A DNA stretch of 64,000 nt from Saccharum officinarum. Taxonomy: Eukaryota > Streptophyta > Magnoliopsida > Poales > Poaceae. The first letter of the stretch is position 1. Each line of letters begins with the position of its first letter. The position numbers and the translations under genes were made by a program. The notes under the pieces are model-generated. The model saw only the letters and a list, made by a program, of their open reading frames with translations, ran no database searches and was not told where the DNA came from. The stretch lies in NCBI GenBank assembly GCA_020631735.1, contig CM036199.1, forward strand, positions 22,919,553 through 22,983,552, given 5' to 3'. Positions 1-11,200 of the stretch are shown one piece after another.

Positions 1-834
1 TGATGTTTTTCTCTCTTTTTTTTCACGTGCAGGTTGAGATTTAAGTTCAACATTCTTGGGGTGATAGAATACATGATATCCTATGTTAGAAAAAATACAT
101 TAAGAGTTCTTCAACACAAAGAAGGATCATCATCATTGGAAAAAGTTCACTTTACTACCCCAAACAATCAACTTTGTTTGTTTGACTGCCTGCAAAAAAT
201 TCGGCTCAATTTGCTCCCCAAAACCCCTAATGATTTCTTTTTCTCTTTTGTTGCTTTGCATGCAAGTTTAGTTTTGAGTTCAAATTTTGTAGGGGATAAA
301 GGACACGATATCTTATCTCATAAAAATACATTAAGAAATTTTCATCACTATTTTTCATACAATTTTGTGTTTCTCAGGTTAGTTTAGCTTTACATGCTCC
401 TAACTACGAAAACAATCATGAACAATTCTTAATATATATATTTGTTTAACACAAGTTATGATGTCCTTTGTCACTCCACATAGTCTGAACTTAAAAACTA
501 AATTTGTATACAGGGAAACAAAAAAGATATCACTAGTAGGGAGTAGATTGGACCAATTGAAATAGTTTGGGGAATAAATTGAGCCAACACTTTGTTCAGG
601 GGTTTAAGCGGAGAAAGTGGATTGTTCGGGATAGTTAAACAAACTTTCCTGATTATCATATTACATAGCATAATACTTTCTGGAATGGTACGCATAACTC
701 GAAATCTTAAGAGCTTTGTGATGTAACTATATTTGCCTCGCTGGAAGCTCAAAATGGTATAGTACCTTTTTGAAATATTTGTAAACAAAAATGTATGCTA
801 TGAATGGCATGTAAGAAATAATTCATCCTTTTAC
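1..834. other. Dicer-like gene intron or flank, no exon recognised
   Basis: This stretch lies downstream (minus sense) of the last visible Dicer-like exon and is probably intron, since the PAZ and RNase III exons must lie beyond the left edge. It is AT-rich, and I could not find a conserved coding segment on either strand. Two diverged direct copies of about 80 bp lie near 37-120 and 270-350; both contain a gatatc core followed by aaaatacattaaga. Nothing else stands out. Confidence 0.5.
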
Positions 835-2252
835 CTTTCCTTAAAATATTCTGCATAAGTTGTACCGTTCAACTCATTGTTAGCACTTGTTCCATCCAGA
901 ATGGCGTCAACGAAGAAAAACAGGTCGGTGTGGGGAGTATAGACCAAACTGCCAATCACATCAGCTTTGTTGTATCTTCCACCAAGAAGCTTCAAAGACT
1001 CATTTGGCAAATATGAGTCATGCAGAGACAAACCCATTGGGTCTTGAAATACAGGTGATGATAAACACTTCTTTACTGCTGGCCAATCAATCATATTATC
1101 ACCATAGAATTTCTGCTTGATGGGAAGTAAAAGGTAAAATGTTGAATCCATGTCCAATGCAGCATCATTCCCCAACAAAATATAAGATGAAGTGAATTCG
1201 GATCTGTCCAGGAGAACTTTCAAAAACATTTCTTGAAAATTGTGTGCAAGTATCATCTGTAAGATAAAAGAAAAGAGACATGTCAATCAATGTTCCCTGA
1301 AAATTGTGTCTTAGCATTTGAACAGATAAGCAAGACAGTGCCTCTTCTTTGTTAAACTCAATCTTTCCCAAATATTTAATTCCTGCTTTCACAATCCTCG
1401 CATGAGCAAGATGCAATTCAACATCCAACTTTTCAGATTCTTCTGGAAGGCGATTGATCACAAAAAGACCAAACATCTGATATCGTCTATCTGCTGGTAC
1501 AGGAATAAATTCTATGTAATAGAAATGCAACTTCAACGAGCAGTCTAGTTTGCATCTTGAAGGTCTCAGAACTGCAGGGATTAACATCTCATGAAGCTCT
1601 TCCCTAAAACTTTCATCTGAAACATGGAAAAAAATGCTTAAGCCAAATTACCAATATTTTCCACATTATATTCTGAATAATGAACAATGACCATACCCTC
1701 ATCTTTGTTGCTTTCTGAAATATTTGTTGTTGATACCTTAACCTTTCTAGAGCCTTGGCCAGGTAGAAGAAAATCTGTCAAAGCACCGAGTTCATGAAGT
1801 TTAATGCATGCTTTCAAGCATGCATCTCTCTTAGCTTCATCTTTCGATGGACAGGGTTGACCATTCACTTGACGGAAAGCAGCATTTGGTGGAAGAATTA
1901 GTCTGCAAACTATTCCATCAATGTCATCAACAAAGAAGAATGATGGGGAAGGAACAAAAAACCTGCAAAAAGATGTATCAAATTATTATAGTAGAGTATT
2001 TACATGACGCAAAATGGGTAGAATAATAAATGATCATTTGCATACATATCTCTAGGAAGGTTATCACAGTAGCGATGTAATAGAGATACACTGCAAGCAG
2101 TGCTAATGGAAGCACCAGTATCATTGACTCGATAGATGTTCTCTTCAAGGCAATCGAACATATCATTTGATGTTCTCAAGTTAATCTCTTTATCCATAAT
2201 GCTTTCACCAGTAATATAATCATCAATTAACTTCTCCTGAGACTGATTTCCC
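835..2252 (-). CDS. DCL3: Dicer-like gene, dimerisation (DUF283) and platform/PAZ exons
   Basis: Four exons (2252-2046, 1962-1697, 1616-1324, 1256-835). The second carries the Dicer dimerisation domain, with the signature [20 protein letters not shown]; this RNA-binding-like fold is found only in Dicers. The fourth reaches the start of PAZ ([19 protein letters not shown], then TYAEYFKER), which anchors the 3' end of the substrate RNA. Introns are short. The one between 1324 and 1256 is only 67 nt, with a weak donor (TCT/GTTCAA) chosen because it alone keeps both neighbouring exons in phase. The exon ending at 835 stops in phase 2 (AAG GAA AG/GTAAAA), so coding continues to the left of the window. 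Confidence 0.88.
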
Positions 2253-5200
2253 CTGGTAAATATCAAATGAAGAGCTTCAAGGTCTAGAACCAAAAACAAG
2301 GAACTAAATTCAAGGAAACGTTAATAGCATTATGATAGGTTTGTGTAAATTAGCCACAATGTAATCGGTGAGTGGGGGCGTGTGCTCGTGCGGGTGGGTG
2401 CTACGAAAATGACCTCTCCAGGAGAAAAACATATTTAGATTTACTCATCCGGGCACGTCCCCTTGACTGGATAAAGCTATTAACAGTTTCAGGGAGATCA
2501 AACCGCACAACAAGGCAGCAAGTCTGAATGTCAAGTCCCTCCTCACCTACACTAGTAGCGACCAAAAGGTTCACCTGCAAAAAAAGTAAGGAAAAAGGGA
2601 CTGTAACACAAGAAACATAAACATGTATACTGGTGTTAGTGGAGATAATAAAGATAAACCTGACAAGAACTATTAAGGATGGACAGACTTCAGATTATAC
2701 CTCACCCGAAGAGAACTTTTCAATGATAGAACCTATCTTGTCCCTTGACATGTTCCTTAATCCCGAGTGGCATCCCACAAGAAACTCACATTTCCAAAAA
2801 TCAAGGCACTTCAGATTTTGGAGAATATGTGCTACTACTCTTGCGACAATGGTTCTTTTCACAAAAACAATGCACTTCATGTTTTCCTCCAGCCTGTTGA
2901 AGAAACCAAAGAGAAAACAACCAGGATGATGCCAATAGAATTGAAGGCAGAAACTTATTTCAAAATGGTTACAGCTAAAACATTGAAATTGCTTGGTTTG
3001 TTGCTGGGTTTTGAACATATTCAAGACTGCTAGAATGAATGGATTGGATTAATTTGGGCTAACCCTAGAAGGGTAGCTAAATAGGGTAGCATACATGGGC
3101 CTCATAATGGGCCTATACTCCAACACCCCCCGCGGTCTGGACTACCGGCGCAGCAGAGTCCAAGACTGGGCAAGAAAGAAAACAAAAAGTGCACAACACA
3201 CACAGGACCCCCCGCAGCCACAACTAGCCACTGGAGACGTTGAGGCTGGAGCGAAACTCGGAGAAGGTCGAGGAAGGGAGGCCTTTGGTGAAGATGTCCG
3301 CAAACTGTGAGGTGGTCGGGACGTGAAGGACACGGACGTCGCCGATGGCCACACGGTCGCGGACGAAGTGTAGATCGATTTCCACATGCTTGGTACGCTG
3401 GTGCTGGACGGGGTTGGTGGAGAGGTATACCGCGCTGACGTTGTCGCAGTAGACGAGCGTGCTCCTGGCGAGAGGGCGGTGAAGCTCAGCCAGGAGCTGG
3501 CGGAGCCAGGCGGCCTCGGCCACGCCGTTGGCAACGGCGCGGTACTCCGCCTCGGCACTGGAGCGTGAGACCACCGGCTGGCGCTTGGACGACCAAGAGA
3601 CAAGGTTGCCGCCGAGGAAAACAGCGTAGCCGGAGGTGGACCTGCGGGTGTCCGGGCAGCCCGCCCAGTCAGCGTCGGTGTAGACAACCAGCTCGGCAGT
3701 AGAGGACCGGCAGAGGAGCAACCCGTAGCCGAGAGTGGCACGGAGGTACCGGAGAAGGCGCTTCATAGCAGCCAGGTGGGGCTCCCGCGGAGCATGCATG
3801 TAGAGGCAGAGCTGCCGAACGGCATAAGTGATGTCCGGCCGTGTGAAGGTGAGGTACTGGAGCGCACCAGCAAGACTCCGGTAGGCGGTAGCGTACGCTG
3901 GCCCAAGCATCGGACCCCCAGCCTCTGACAGTTTCCCTTGGGTGTCAACCGGGGTAGAGCAGGGCTTGCAGTCAGTCATCCCTGCTCGGTCGAGAATGTC
4001 ACAAGTGAACTGCCGCTGGTGGAGGAACATGCCTGAAGGTCGGGGCTCAACAGTGACGCCGAGGAACTGGTGGAGCACCCCAAGATCCTTCATAGCAAAT
4101 TCCTTCTGGAGAGAAGCAATGATGCGGTGGAGTAGCGACTCGCTGGAGGCGGTGAGCACAATGTCATCCACATAGAGGAGCAGGTAAGCAGTCTCACCCC
4201 CATAGTGGTATATGAACAGGGAGGTGTCAGACTTTGCCTCCGTGAACCCAAGAGTCTGCAGGAAGGTAGCGAACCGAGAGTACCAAGCCCGGGGTGCCTG
4301 CTTGAGCCTGTAAAGAGATTTGTTGAGCCGGCAGACCAAATCAGGGCGAGAAGAATCCACGAAACCGGCCGGCTGACTGCAGTAGACCGTCTCAGTCAGA
4401 GTGCCATGGAGGAAGGCATTCTTGACATCCAGCTGATGCACAAGCCAGGAGCGCTCGAGAGCCAGTGAGAGGACGGTGCGGACTGTAGCTGGCTTCACCA
4501 CGGGACTGAAGGTCTCAGCATAGTCAATGCCGGACCGCTGAGTGAAACCCCGAAGGACCCAGCGAGCCTTGTAGCGCTCCAAGGAACCATCAGCACGTCT
4601 CTTGTGCGTCCAGATCCACTTGCCAGTGACAATGTTGGTGCCTGGTGGGCGGGGCACTAGGTCCCACGTCTGGTTGGCGAGTAGTGCTGCGTACTCCTCT
4701 TCCATCGCGCGGCGCCATTGAGGATCCGCCAAGGCAGCACGGACGGAAGAGGGTACCGGAGAGATCCCCGTCTTGCAGGCATCGGTAGTAAGGACCTGCG
4801 GGCGAGACGCCTGCCTCGTCACCATCGGGTGAGTGTGACGAGGGTCCCGATGAAGAATAGGCGGGTGGTACACCGGCGGGTCGGCGTGAGAGCGCGGCGG
4901 GGCCGATGGAGCACGCACTGGTGATGACGGCGCTGGGGGCGAGTGTCGTCGCTGGTAGACGATGCCGAAACGGCCGGGAGGAGAGGTCGGACCCGGCTCC
5001 CGCCGGCGCTGGTAGACGAGTCCGAAGTGCCCGAGAGAAGGTGGGGTCGGTGCGCTCGGTCCCGCGATCGGAACTGCAGCATCGGGCACAACGGGAGGCA
5101 GCGAAGCCACAGGGAGCGATGGTGTAAGCTCCGGGGCTGCCTCGGCCGTGTCCTGGTGCGAGGTGGAACCACCCAGAGAGCGCGCTGGAGCAGTTCCTGC

Positions 5201-8200
5201 AGGGTAGTGAGAGAAGGGTGGCAGAATCACCGGGTCAGCGGGAAAGAAGGAAGCCTCCGCAGGGTCAGCAAGAGGTGTGGATGTAGGTGTGGTGGAGTAA
5301 GGGAATGTCGACTCATCAAACACGACATGGCGAGAGATGAGGACACGGCGAGATGTAAGGTCAAAGCATCGGTAACCCTTGTGATCCGGAGAGTATCCGA
5401 GAAAAACACAAAGGGTGGACCGGGGAGCCAGCTTATGGTGAGCGGTGGCGACGGTGTTAGGGTAACACGCACACCCGAAGACTCGAAGGTGGTCGTACCG
5501 AGGGGGAGTGCCGAAGAGAGCGTGGTGAGGCGTGGAAGCTGGGCAGGCAGTAGAAGGAAGACGGTTAAGGAGATAGGTGGAGGTGTGCAGACACTCAGCC
5601 CAGAAGCGAGCGGGTAGGGATGCCTGGAGCAGAATGGTGTGCATGGTGTCATTGGTTGTGCGGATCATGCGCTCTGCCTTGCCGTTTTGAGAGGAGGTGT
5701 ACGGACAAAACATGCGGAGGTGGACACCGTGAGAAAGGAAGAAAGTACGTGAGGTTGAGTTATCGAACTCACGACCATTGTCGCACTGGAGAGCCTTGAT
5801 GGTGAGGCCGAACTGAGTGGATACCCAAGCAAAGAAGTGGCTGAGTGGGGAACGCCTCGGACTTGGCTCGCAGGGGAAAAGTCCAGGAGTAATGGGAGAA
5901 ATCATCGACCACCACCAAGTAGTACTTATAGCCAGACATGCTAAGAACAGGAGAGGTCCACAAGTCGTAATGAATAAGATCAAACACACGAGTGGCATGT
6001 GAGGAAGAGGACTGAAAGGGAAGGCGAACGTGACGACCCAGCTGACACGCATGACACAAGTGCCCATCGTGAGCCCGAGGGCACCGAATGTCAGAACTAC
6101 GACTGAGCTGCATCAGGGCATCCCGGCCAGGATGGCCGAGGCGACGGTGCCAAATGGTGGATGAGGGAGTGGCGGCGAAAGCGGCCGAGGAAGGCGAAGA
6201 AGGTGAATCAGACGGTGGAAACCGAAGGGTGTAGAGAGGCCCAGTGTTGTTACATCGGAGTCGAGGACACCGGGAGGCCAAATCCCTAACGGTTAGGCCA
6301 GAGGGGTCAAACTCAACCGAACAAGAGTTGTCGGCTGTGAACCGACGAATAGAGAGAAGGTTGTGAACCATACCAGGAGCCACAAGAACATCAGGGATAT
6401 GAAAGGAGCCATGGTGAAAGGTCCTTGTTTGGTTTTGGTAATTGAGTGACAACCTTAGGTGGACTAATATGTGGTTATGTGAGATACACAGGAGATTAGT
6501 CCACAAGTAATGGTGTCATGAAGGAGCTCATTGCATATGAGACATGACATGGAGTCATGTGACCAAGGTGGCAAAGATCAAGATGAGGCTTGGCTCGACG
6601 AACCGGTTGCAAGTGTGAAGGGCAAGTCGGAGGCTTTGGAGCGATGGACCGTGAGGCGGTGAAGCTTGAGCAAGACTTGGCGCCGATGGACCGACGCAAC
6701 GGTGAAGAGCAAGTGAGGTCAGGATCGATGGACCAAGGTCACATGATGATATGAAGTGGATCATATCATTTGTGATATGGTTGGTGTATGTGTTGCATCA
6801 ACGTCGGAGGAGATGGAGTGGAATGCGCAAGGCAAAGGTATAACCTAGGGCATTTCCATTTCACCGGTCATAGGTGTGTAGAGAAGTTGATGACCGGGTT
6901 TAGGATAGATGGCCGTACTATTAAGAGGGGCAAACTTGTTTGCATATCGGTCATCTAGTGCCACTTGAGCGATCTAACTTTGCATACGTGTTAGGATCGA
7001 GTGGCGAAGCAAGTTGAGTGCCTAATTCCTTCGAAGAAAATGTTTGTGAAAATGCTAACACACGTGCACAAGGTGGTGATCACTTGTTGGTGTTGGCACA
7101 TTTGCGAAGGGGGTGGAGTTTGAGCGGTAGAGAGGGTTTGGGTTCCTCTCTCCCTCCCGTCGAGCTTGCGAGGCGGGATTCGGCGCTTTTTGGAGAAGTG
7201 AAATGCCTATTTTCTATTGCGCCGAAAGTCGGAAAAGAAACGGAGGCGAACGCGGTCACAGAGGTGACCGGACGCAGCACCGGACGCTGCACCGGACGCT
7301 GCACCGGACGCGGTCACTATGGACCGGCGCGTCCGGTCAGTGCAGCGTGGGCGTCAGGCGCGCGGGCTAGGGTTTGACACCGGCGCGTCCGGTGACCCAC
7401 GGGACCGGCGCGTCCGGTCTGGCGAACAGCGGGTCACGAAGTCATCGGACGCGGTGCGCGTCCGGTGACACACCATCGGACGCGTCCGGTGGTCTCGGGC
7501 GCTTACTGGACTCGCACCGGACGCGGGTACTGTGGCGTCCGGTGGTTGCGAGGAGCGCGTCCGGTGATGTCTTCGCGCGCGCGGGAACTGTGCGCACCGG
7601 TGCGTCCGGTGGTTCGCTACAGCGCGTCCGGTGGGTCGTTTGACCGTTGGCGCGCAGTGACCATTGGAGGTTCTAACGGACGAATTTGAAATCGCTGGGG
7701 CACCGGACGCGGTTGAGCGCGTCCGGTCTGTTACGACCGGCGCGTCCGGTGCTCCCGCGGAAAAACGGACAAGTGTGTGCAACGGCTCTATTTGACTGTG
7801 GGGTTATAAATAGACCTTGTGGCCGGCTGTGGCCGGTAGCTGAGCACACTTTGGCCTTGGTGGCTTATGTGGTAGTGCTTGGAAGCCCTCTAACTCACTC
7901 ATGCTTGATAGTGTTCATCGGATCGAGTGAGAGAGCGATTCTAGTGCGTTGCATCGAGAGGATTGCATCGAGTGGCACTAGGTGATCGTGTTGCAAGCCG
8001 GTGGTGCTTGTTACTCTTGGAGGTTGCCACCTCCTAGACGGCTTGGTGGCTTGCGACTCCGTTGAAGCACGCGTGGAGATTGTGCGTGGCTCCGGAGGAG
8101 GATTTGTGAGGGGGATTGTGCTCACCCCGCGGGGATCGCGAAGAGCAACTCTAGTAAAGCTCGTGGCTTGGAGGATCCCCATCTTGAGAGTGGATGTGCG

Positions 8201-11200
8201 GCACCCGCTGAGGGTTTGACTCTTGATAGTCAATTAGCTCGTGATCCATCAAGTGGGTGCATCGCCACAACGGGGACTAGCTTGGTGGCAACCAAGTGAA
8301 CCTCGGTGAAAAACCGCCGTGTCAACATTGTGTACATCTTCTCGGTGGTTTGCTTTCGATTCACAAGCTTGTATTTACATTCATATACTTGTGCTTGTGT
8401 AGTTGCTCTTGTAACTAGTTTCCTTGTGTAGTTAGCTAGTTACCTTCTTGCTTGTGTAGCATAGAAGTAGCTCCCGTTGCGTGGCTAATTTGGTTTGTGT
8501 AACCTTGTTAGTCATATTGCTTAGTTTGTGTAGCTAAGTATTTTGCGCTCTCTAGTTTGGCATTAGTTGCCTTGCTATTGAGCTTTGCTAGTGAGCATAG
8601 GTGGCTTCGTGCTTTTGCTTACTAGAATTGTGTAGGAGCTCCCCGGCTTTGCTAAAAAGTACTAGTGCATAGGTTTGTGTGACCTTGCTATAGAATTGTT
8701 TAGGAGAGCTCTTGCTAAGGAAAGCACCTTAGTTATATAATTAGGATCTTTGTGAGGTGCTTGTGAACTTAGATAGAGGGGTGTAGTCTTGGCTAGACCG
8801 ATAGTTTTAATTCCGCATTTGTTTCGGTTTGCAGACGCGATTATTTTTAGAAAGGACTATTCACCCCCCCTCTAGTCCGCCATCTCGACCCTACACATGG
8901 GAACTGGCAGTGCCCACGGAGGAGACAGGAATACAAGTGCCATTGGCGACCATGATGGAAGAGAGACAGGAAGGGTGGGGAGGACGGAGAGAAGAAAGTA
9001 GACTCGCATCGGGCGTGGTGTGGAAAGTGGCCCCCGAGTCAGCAATCCAATGAGGACTGGCTGATCGCAGCCCTGCGACAGGAGGAACGGAGGGCGGAGG
9101 GCTGGTGGTGTTGAAGGAGTAGGCCAAAGTCGTCGGGTCCCAAGTGACAAGCCCGGGTGAGGTATCGGGAGGTATAGTCCACGGGGATATGGTGTAAAAC
9201 CCCGGGGAAGCATCGGCGAGAGCTTGATCGGCACGACCGAGGTAGAAAAGGGTCGGCAGCGACTGAGGCGGTGCAGGGAAAGCGTGGACGCCAGTGTCGA
9301 CGGCCGGATCGCCTAGGCCGTCAGCGCTCACCCCGGCCCCCGCGCTTGCGGCCAGAGCGGCGGCTGCGCTGGGAGCGCTGGGGGCAGCGGCGGTCGCGAG
9401 GGAGTTAGGGATTCGCCTTTGGACCGTGCGCGCGCCGCCCACCAGACTCGCCGTTGGCGTGCCGTGGCAGGAAGAGGCGGCCGACGCGGCCGGTGTGGGG
9501 AAGGAGCAGCGCCGGGACCCATCGGCGGCGGCGGTGCTGTGGTGGTAGGTGGCGGCTGTCATGAACTTGCGCGTGTGGAGCGGCACCGCGGGCAACACCT
9601 GCACGTCCCCCATGATTGGTGCGGCCTGCCTGCCTGCAGCACGCGGGATCGGCGTCGCCGGAGCTGGCTCGCGGGGGCACTTGGAGGCGCCGGTTGCCAG
9701 CTCCACGGGCAGGGGAGGGGCGCCCACAGCACCATGGAGTGGGGCAGCAGGGGCAGTAGGGGCGGCGGCGGCTGGGCGCGCAGCAGGTGCGGCGGGCAGG
9801 GGAGCTGCGCCCGCAGCAGCAAGGGCGGCGGCCGGGCCAGCAGCGGCGGCCGCCGCCGCGGCGGCGCGCTGGTGCTGCTGCGGCCACGGCGGGCACGCCG
9901 CGGAAGGGGAGGCGGCCGTCGTGGCGGCGGCGCGCTGGGGCTGTGGGCCGTGGGCGGCCGGGCACGCCGCGGAGGAGGCGGCTGAGGGAGATGGCGGCGG
10001 CGGCTGGCAGAGGGCGGCGGGTGCGGGGCCGTGGGCAGCCAGGCACGCCGCGGAGGAGGGAGATGGCGGCAGCGGCTGGCAGAGGGCGGCGGGTGCGTGG
10101 CCGTGGACGGCCAGGCACGCCGGGGAGGAGGAGGCAGCGGGGGCGGCTGCTGGAGCAGCAGCAGGGGCGGAAAAGGAGGGAAGAGGAGGCCGGCCACCGG
10201 CCATGGAGGTGGCGGCGGCGGCGCCTGCCAGAGGGGCGGCGGCTGGGGAATGGGAGGAAGAAAACCTAGCTTGATACCATGCTAGAATGAATGGATTGGA
10301 TTAATTTGGGCTAACCCTAGAAGGGTAGCTAAATAGGGTAGCATACATGGGCCTCATAATGGGCCTATACTCCAACAAAGACCACAAACCAATAGAATAT
10401 ATAATTTCAACAATGCGGCAAACAAGTACATCACTGGCTAAGATGTCTGCAAGTATAAACTTCAAACTCATGCAGAAGTCTCGAAGTGGCCATCCTAGCT
10501 GTTATGTGGGATAAATATCGATGACAGATCCAACGGAAACAACGGTTGATTAGCCTTCCCTCTGGCCAGGTGCATATCCAATTATTATGATGGGTATTGT
10601 CATCTCTCAGCAGAAACCATAGGTTATGTAAAGTAGTAAGACCCTTGTTATCCCAACTCGCACCAAATTGGTTAAGCTATGAATTATAATGTGTAGGTGT
10701 TTTCAGCTAATGAAGTTGTGTTGATGTTTCCAATTCATGGCATAACTAGTCTTTCTGGTAATTCATAGTGAACTTAATAACCATGTTGTCAGCACCATTT
10801 TCTTTTCTATATGAAATCCCAGAAAATCAGTTGCATACCTTTCAATTGTGCAAAATCTTATATCCTGACATGTATTTCCTGTCGGTTGAGACCCAACATT
10901 CTGAATACCTTCATATTTGTTCATAACTTCATATACATTGTAGCTTGCTAGCTACCATAGCCAGCTGGGATCTACAAATCTTCAGTGGATGCATATGAAG
11001 CTGGGTTGCCTTAAAGGGGGAGTTGTACATCTAATTTGATGAAGACTATGAATTCATATTCTAGTCATTTTAGGCTCAAGCGTAGCCTATAAAATTTCTA
11101 ACTGCTTGTTTGTGTACTATAAGATTGATCCTGGGGCCAACCAATTACTGTAAGGTGGAGGTGGCAGGCTATTACCTGTAGTCTGTACAGTTATGAGATT

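Larger units (their letters stand above)
6415..8895 (+). mobile_element. Solo LTR (2481 bp) nested in Copia-1
   Basis: The segment begins TGAAAGG and ends CCCTACA, so it has TG...CA ends. It is flanked by a 5-bp duplication CATGG (6410-6414 and 8896-8900). Removing it with one TSD copy brings the two parts of the Copia-1 reading frame together in phase, which proves the boundaries. It has no pol genes, PBS or PPT, so it is read as a solo LTR of a large LTR element. It contains a GC-rich 9-mer array, a TATA box just after it, and a T-rich 3' part (8340-8800) with many cttgtgtag-like words. The orientation is taken from the TATA box. The parent family is not identified. Confidence 0.85.
3028..10377 (-). 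mobile_element. Copia-1, nearly complete Ty1/Copia retrotransposon
   Basis: A Ty1/Copia LTR retrotransposon lies in a Dicer-like intron in the same orientation as the gene. It is bounded by identical 98-bp LTRs and a 5-bp target-site duplication AAGAC (3023-3027 and 10378-10382). The primer-binding site TGGTATCAAGCT (10279-10268) abuts the 5' LTR and matches the usual initiator tRNA-Met type. A six-G polypurine tract (3131-3126) abuts the 3' LTR. Without the nested solo LTR the element is about 4.9 kb. It encodes protease, integrase, reverse transcriptase and RNase H in the Copia order. It is now inactive because of the nested insertion and a 2-base deletion in integrase. LTR identity implies recent insertion. 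Confidence 0.95.

Noticed and set aside
7266..7750. CRISPR-like regular repeat array
   Set aside because: The words are short, in both orientations and irregularly spaced; the host is a plant nuclear genome.
7018..7782. Open frames of 119 and 142 codons in the solo LTR
   Set aside because: They translate the GCGTCCGGT array, have no homology-like motifs and are open on both strands because of composition.
9294..10274. Long open frames on the plus strand and other frames opposite Copia-1 ORF1
   Set aside because: They are Ala/Gly/Arg-rich translations of a very GC-rich stretch whose true frame (minus, ending in the protease DSGAT) is fixed by element structure.
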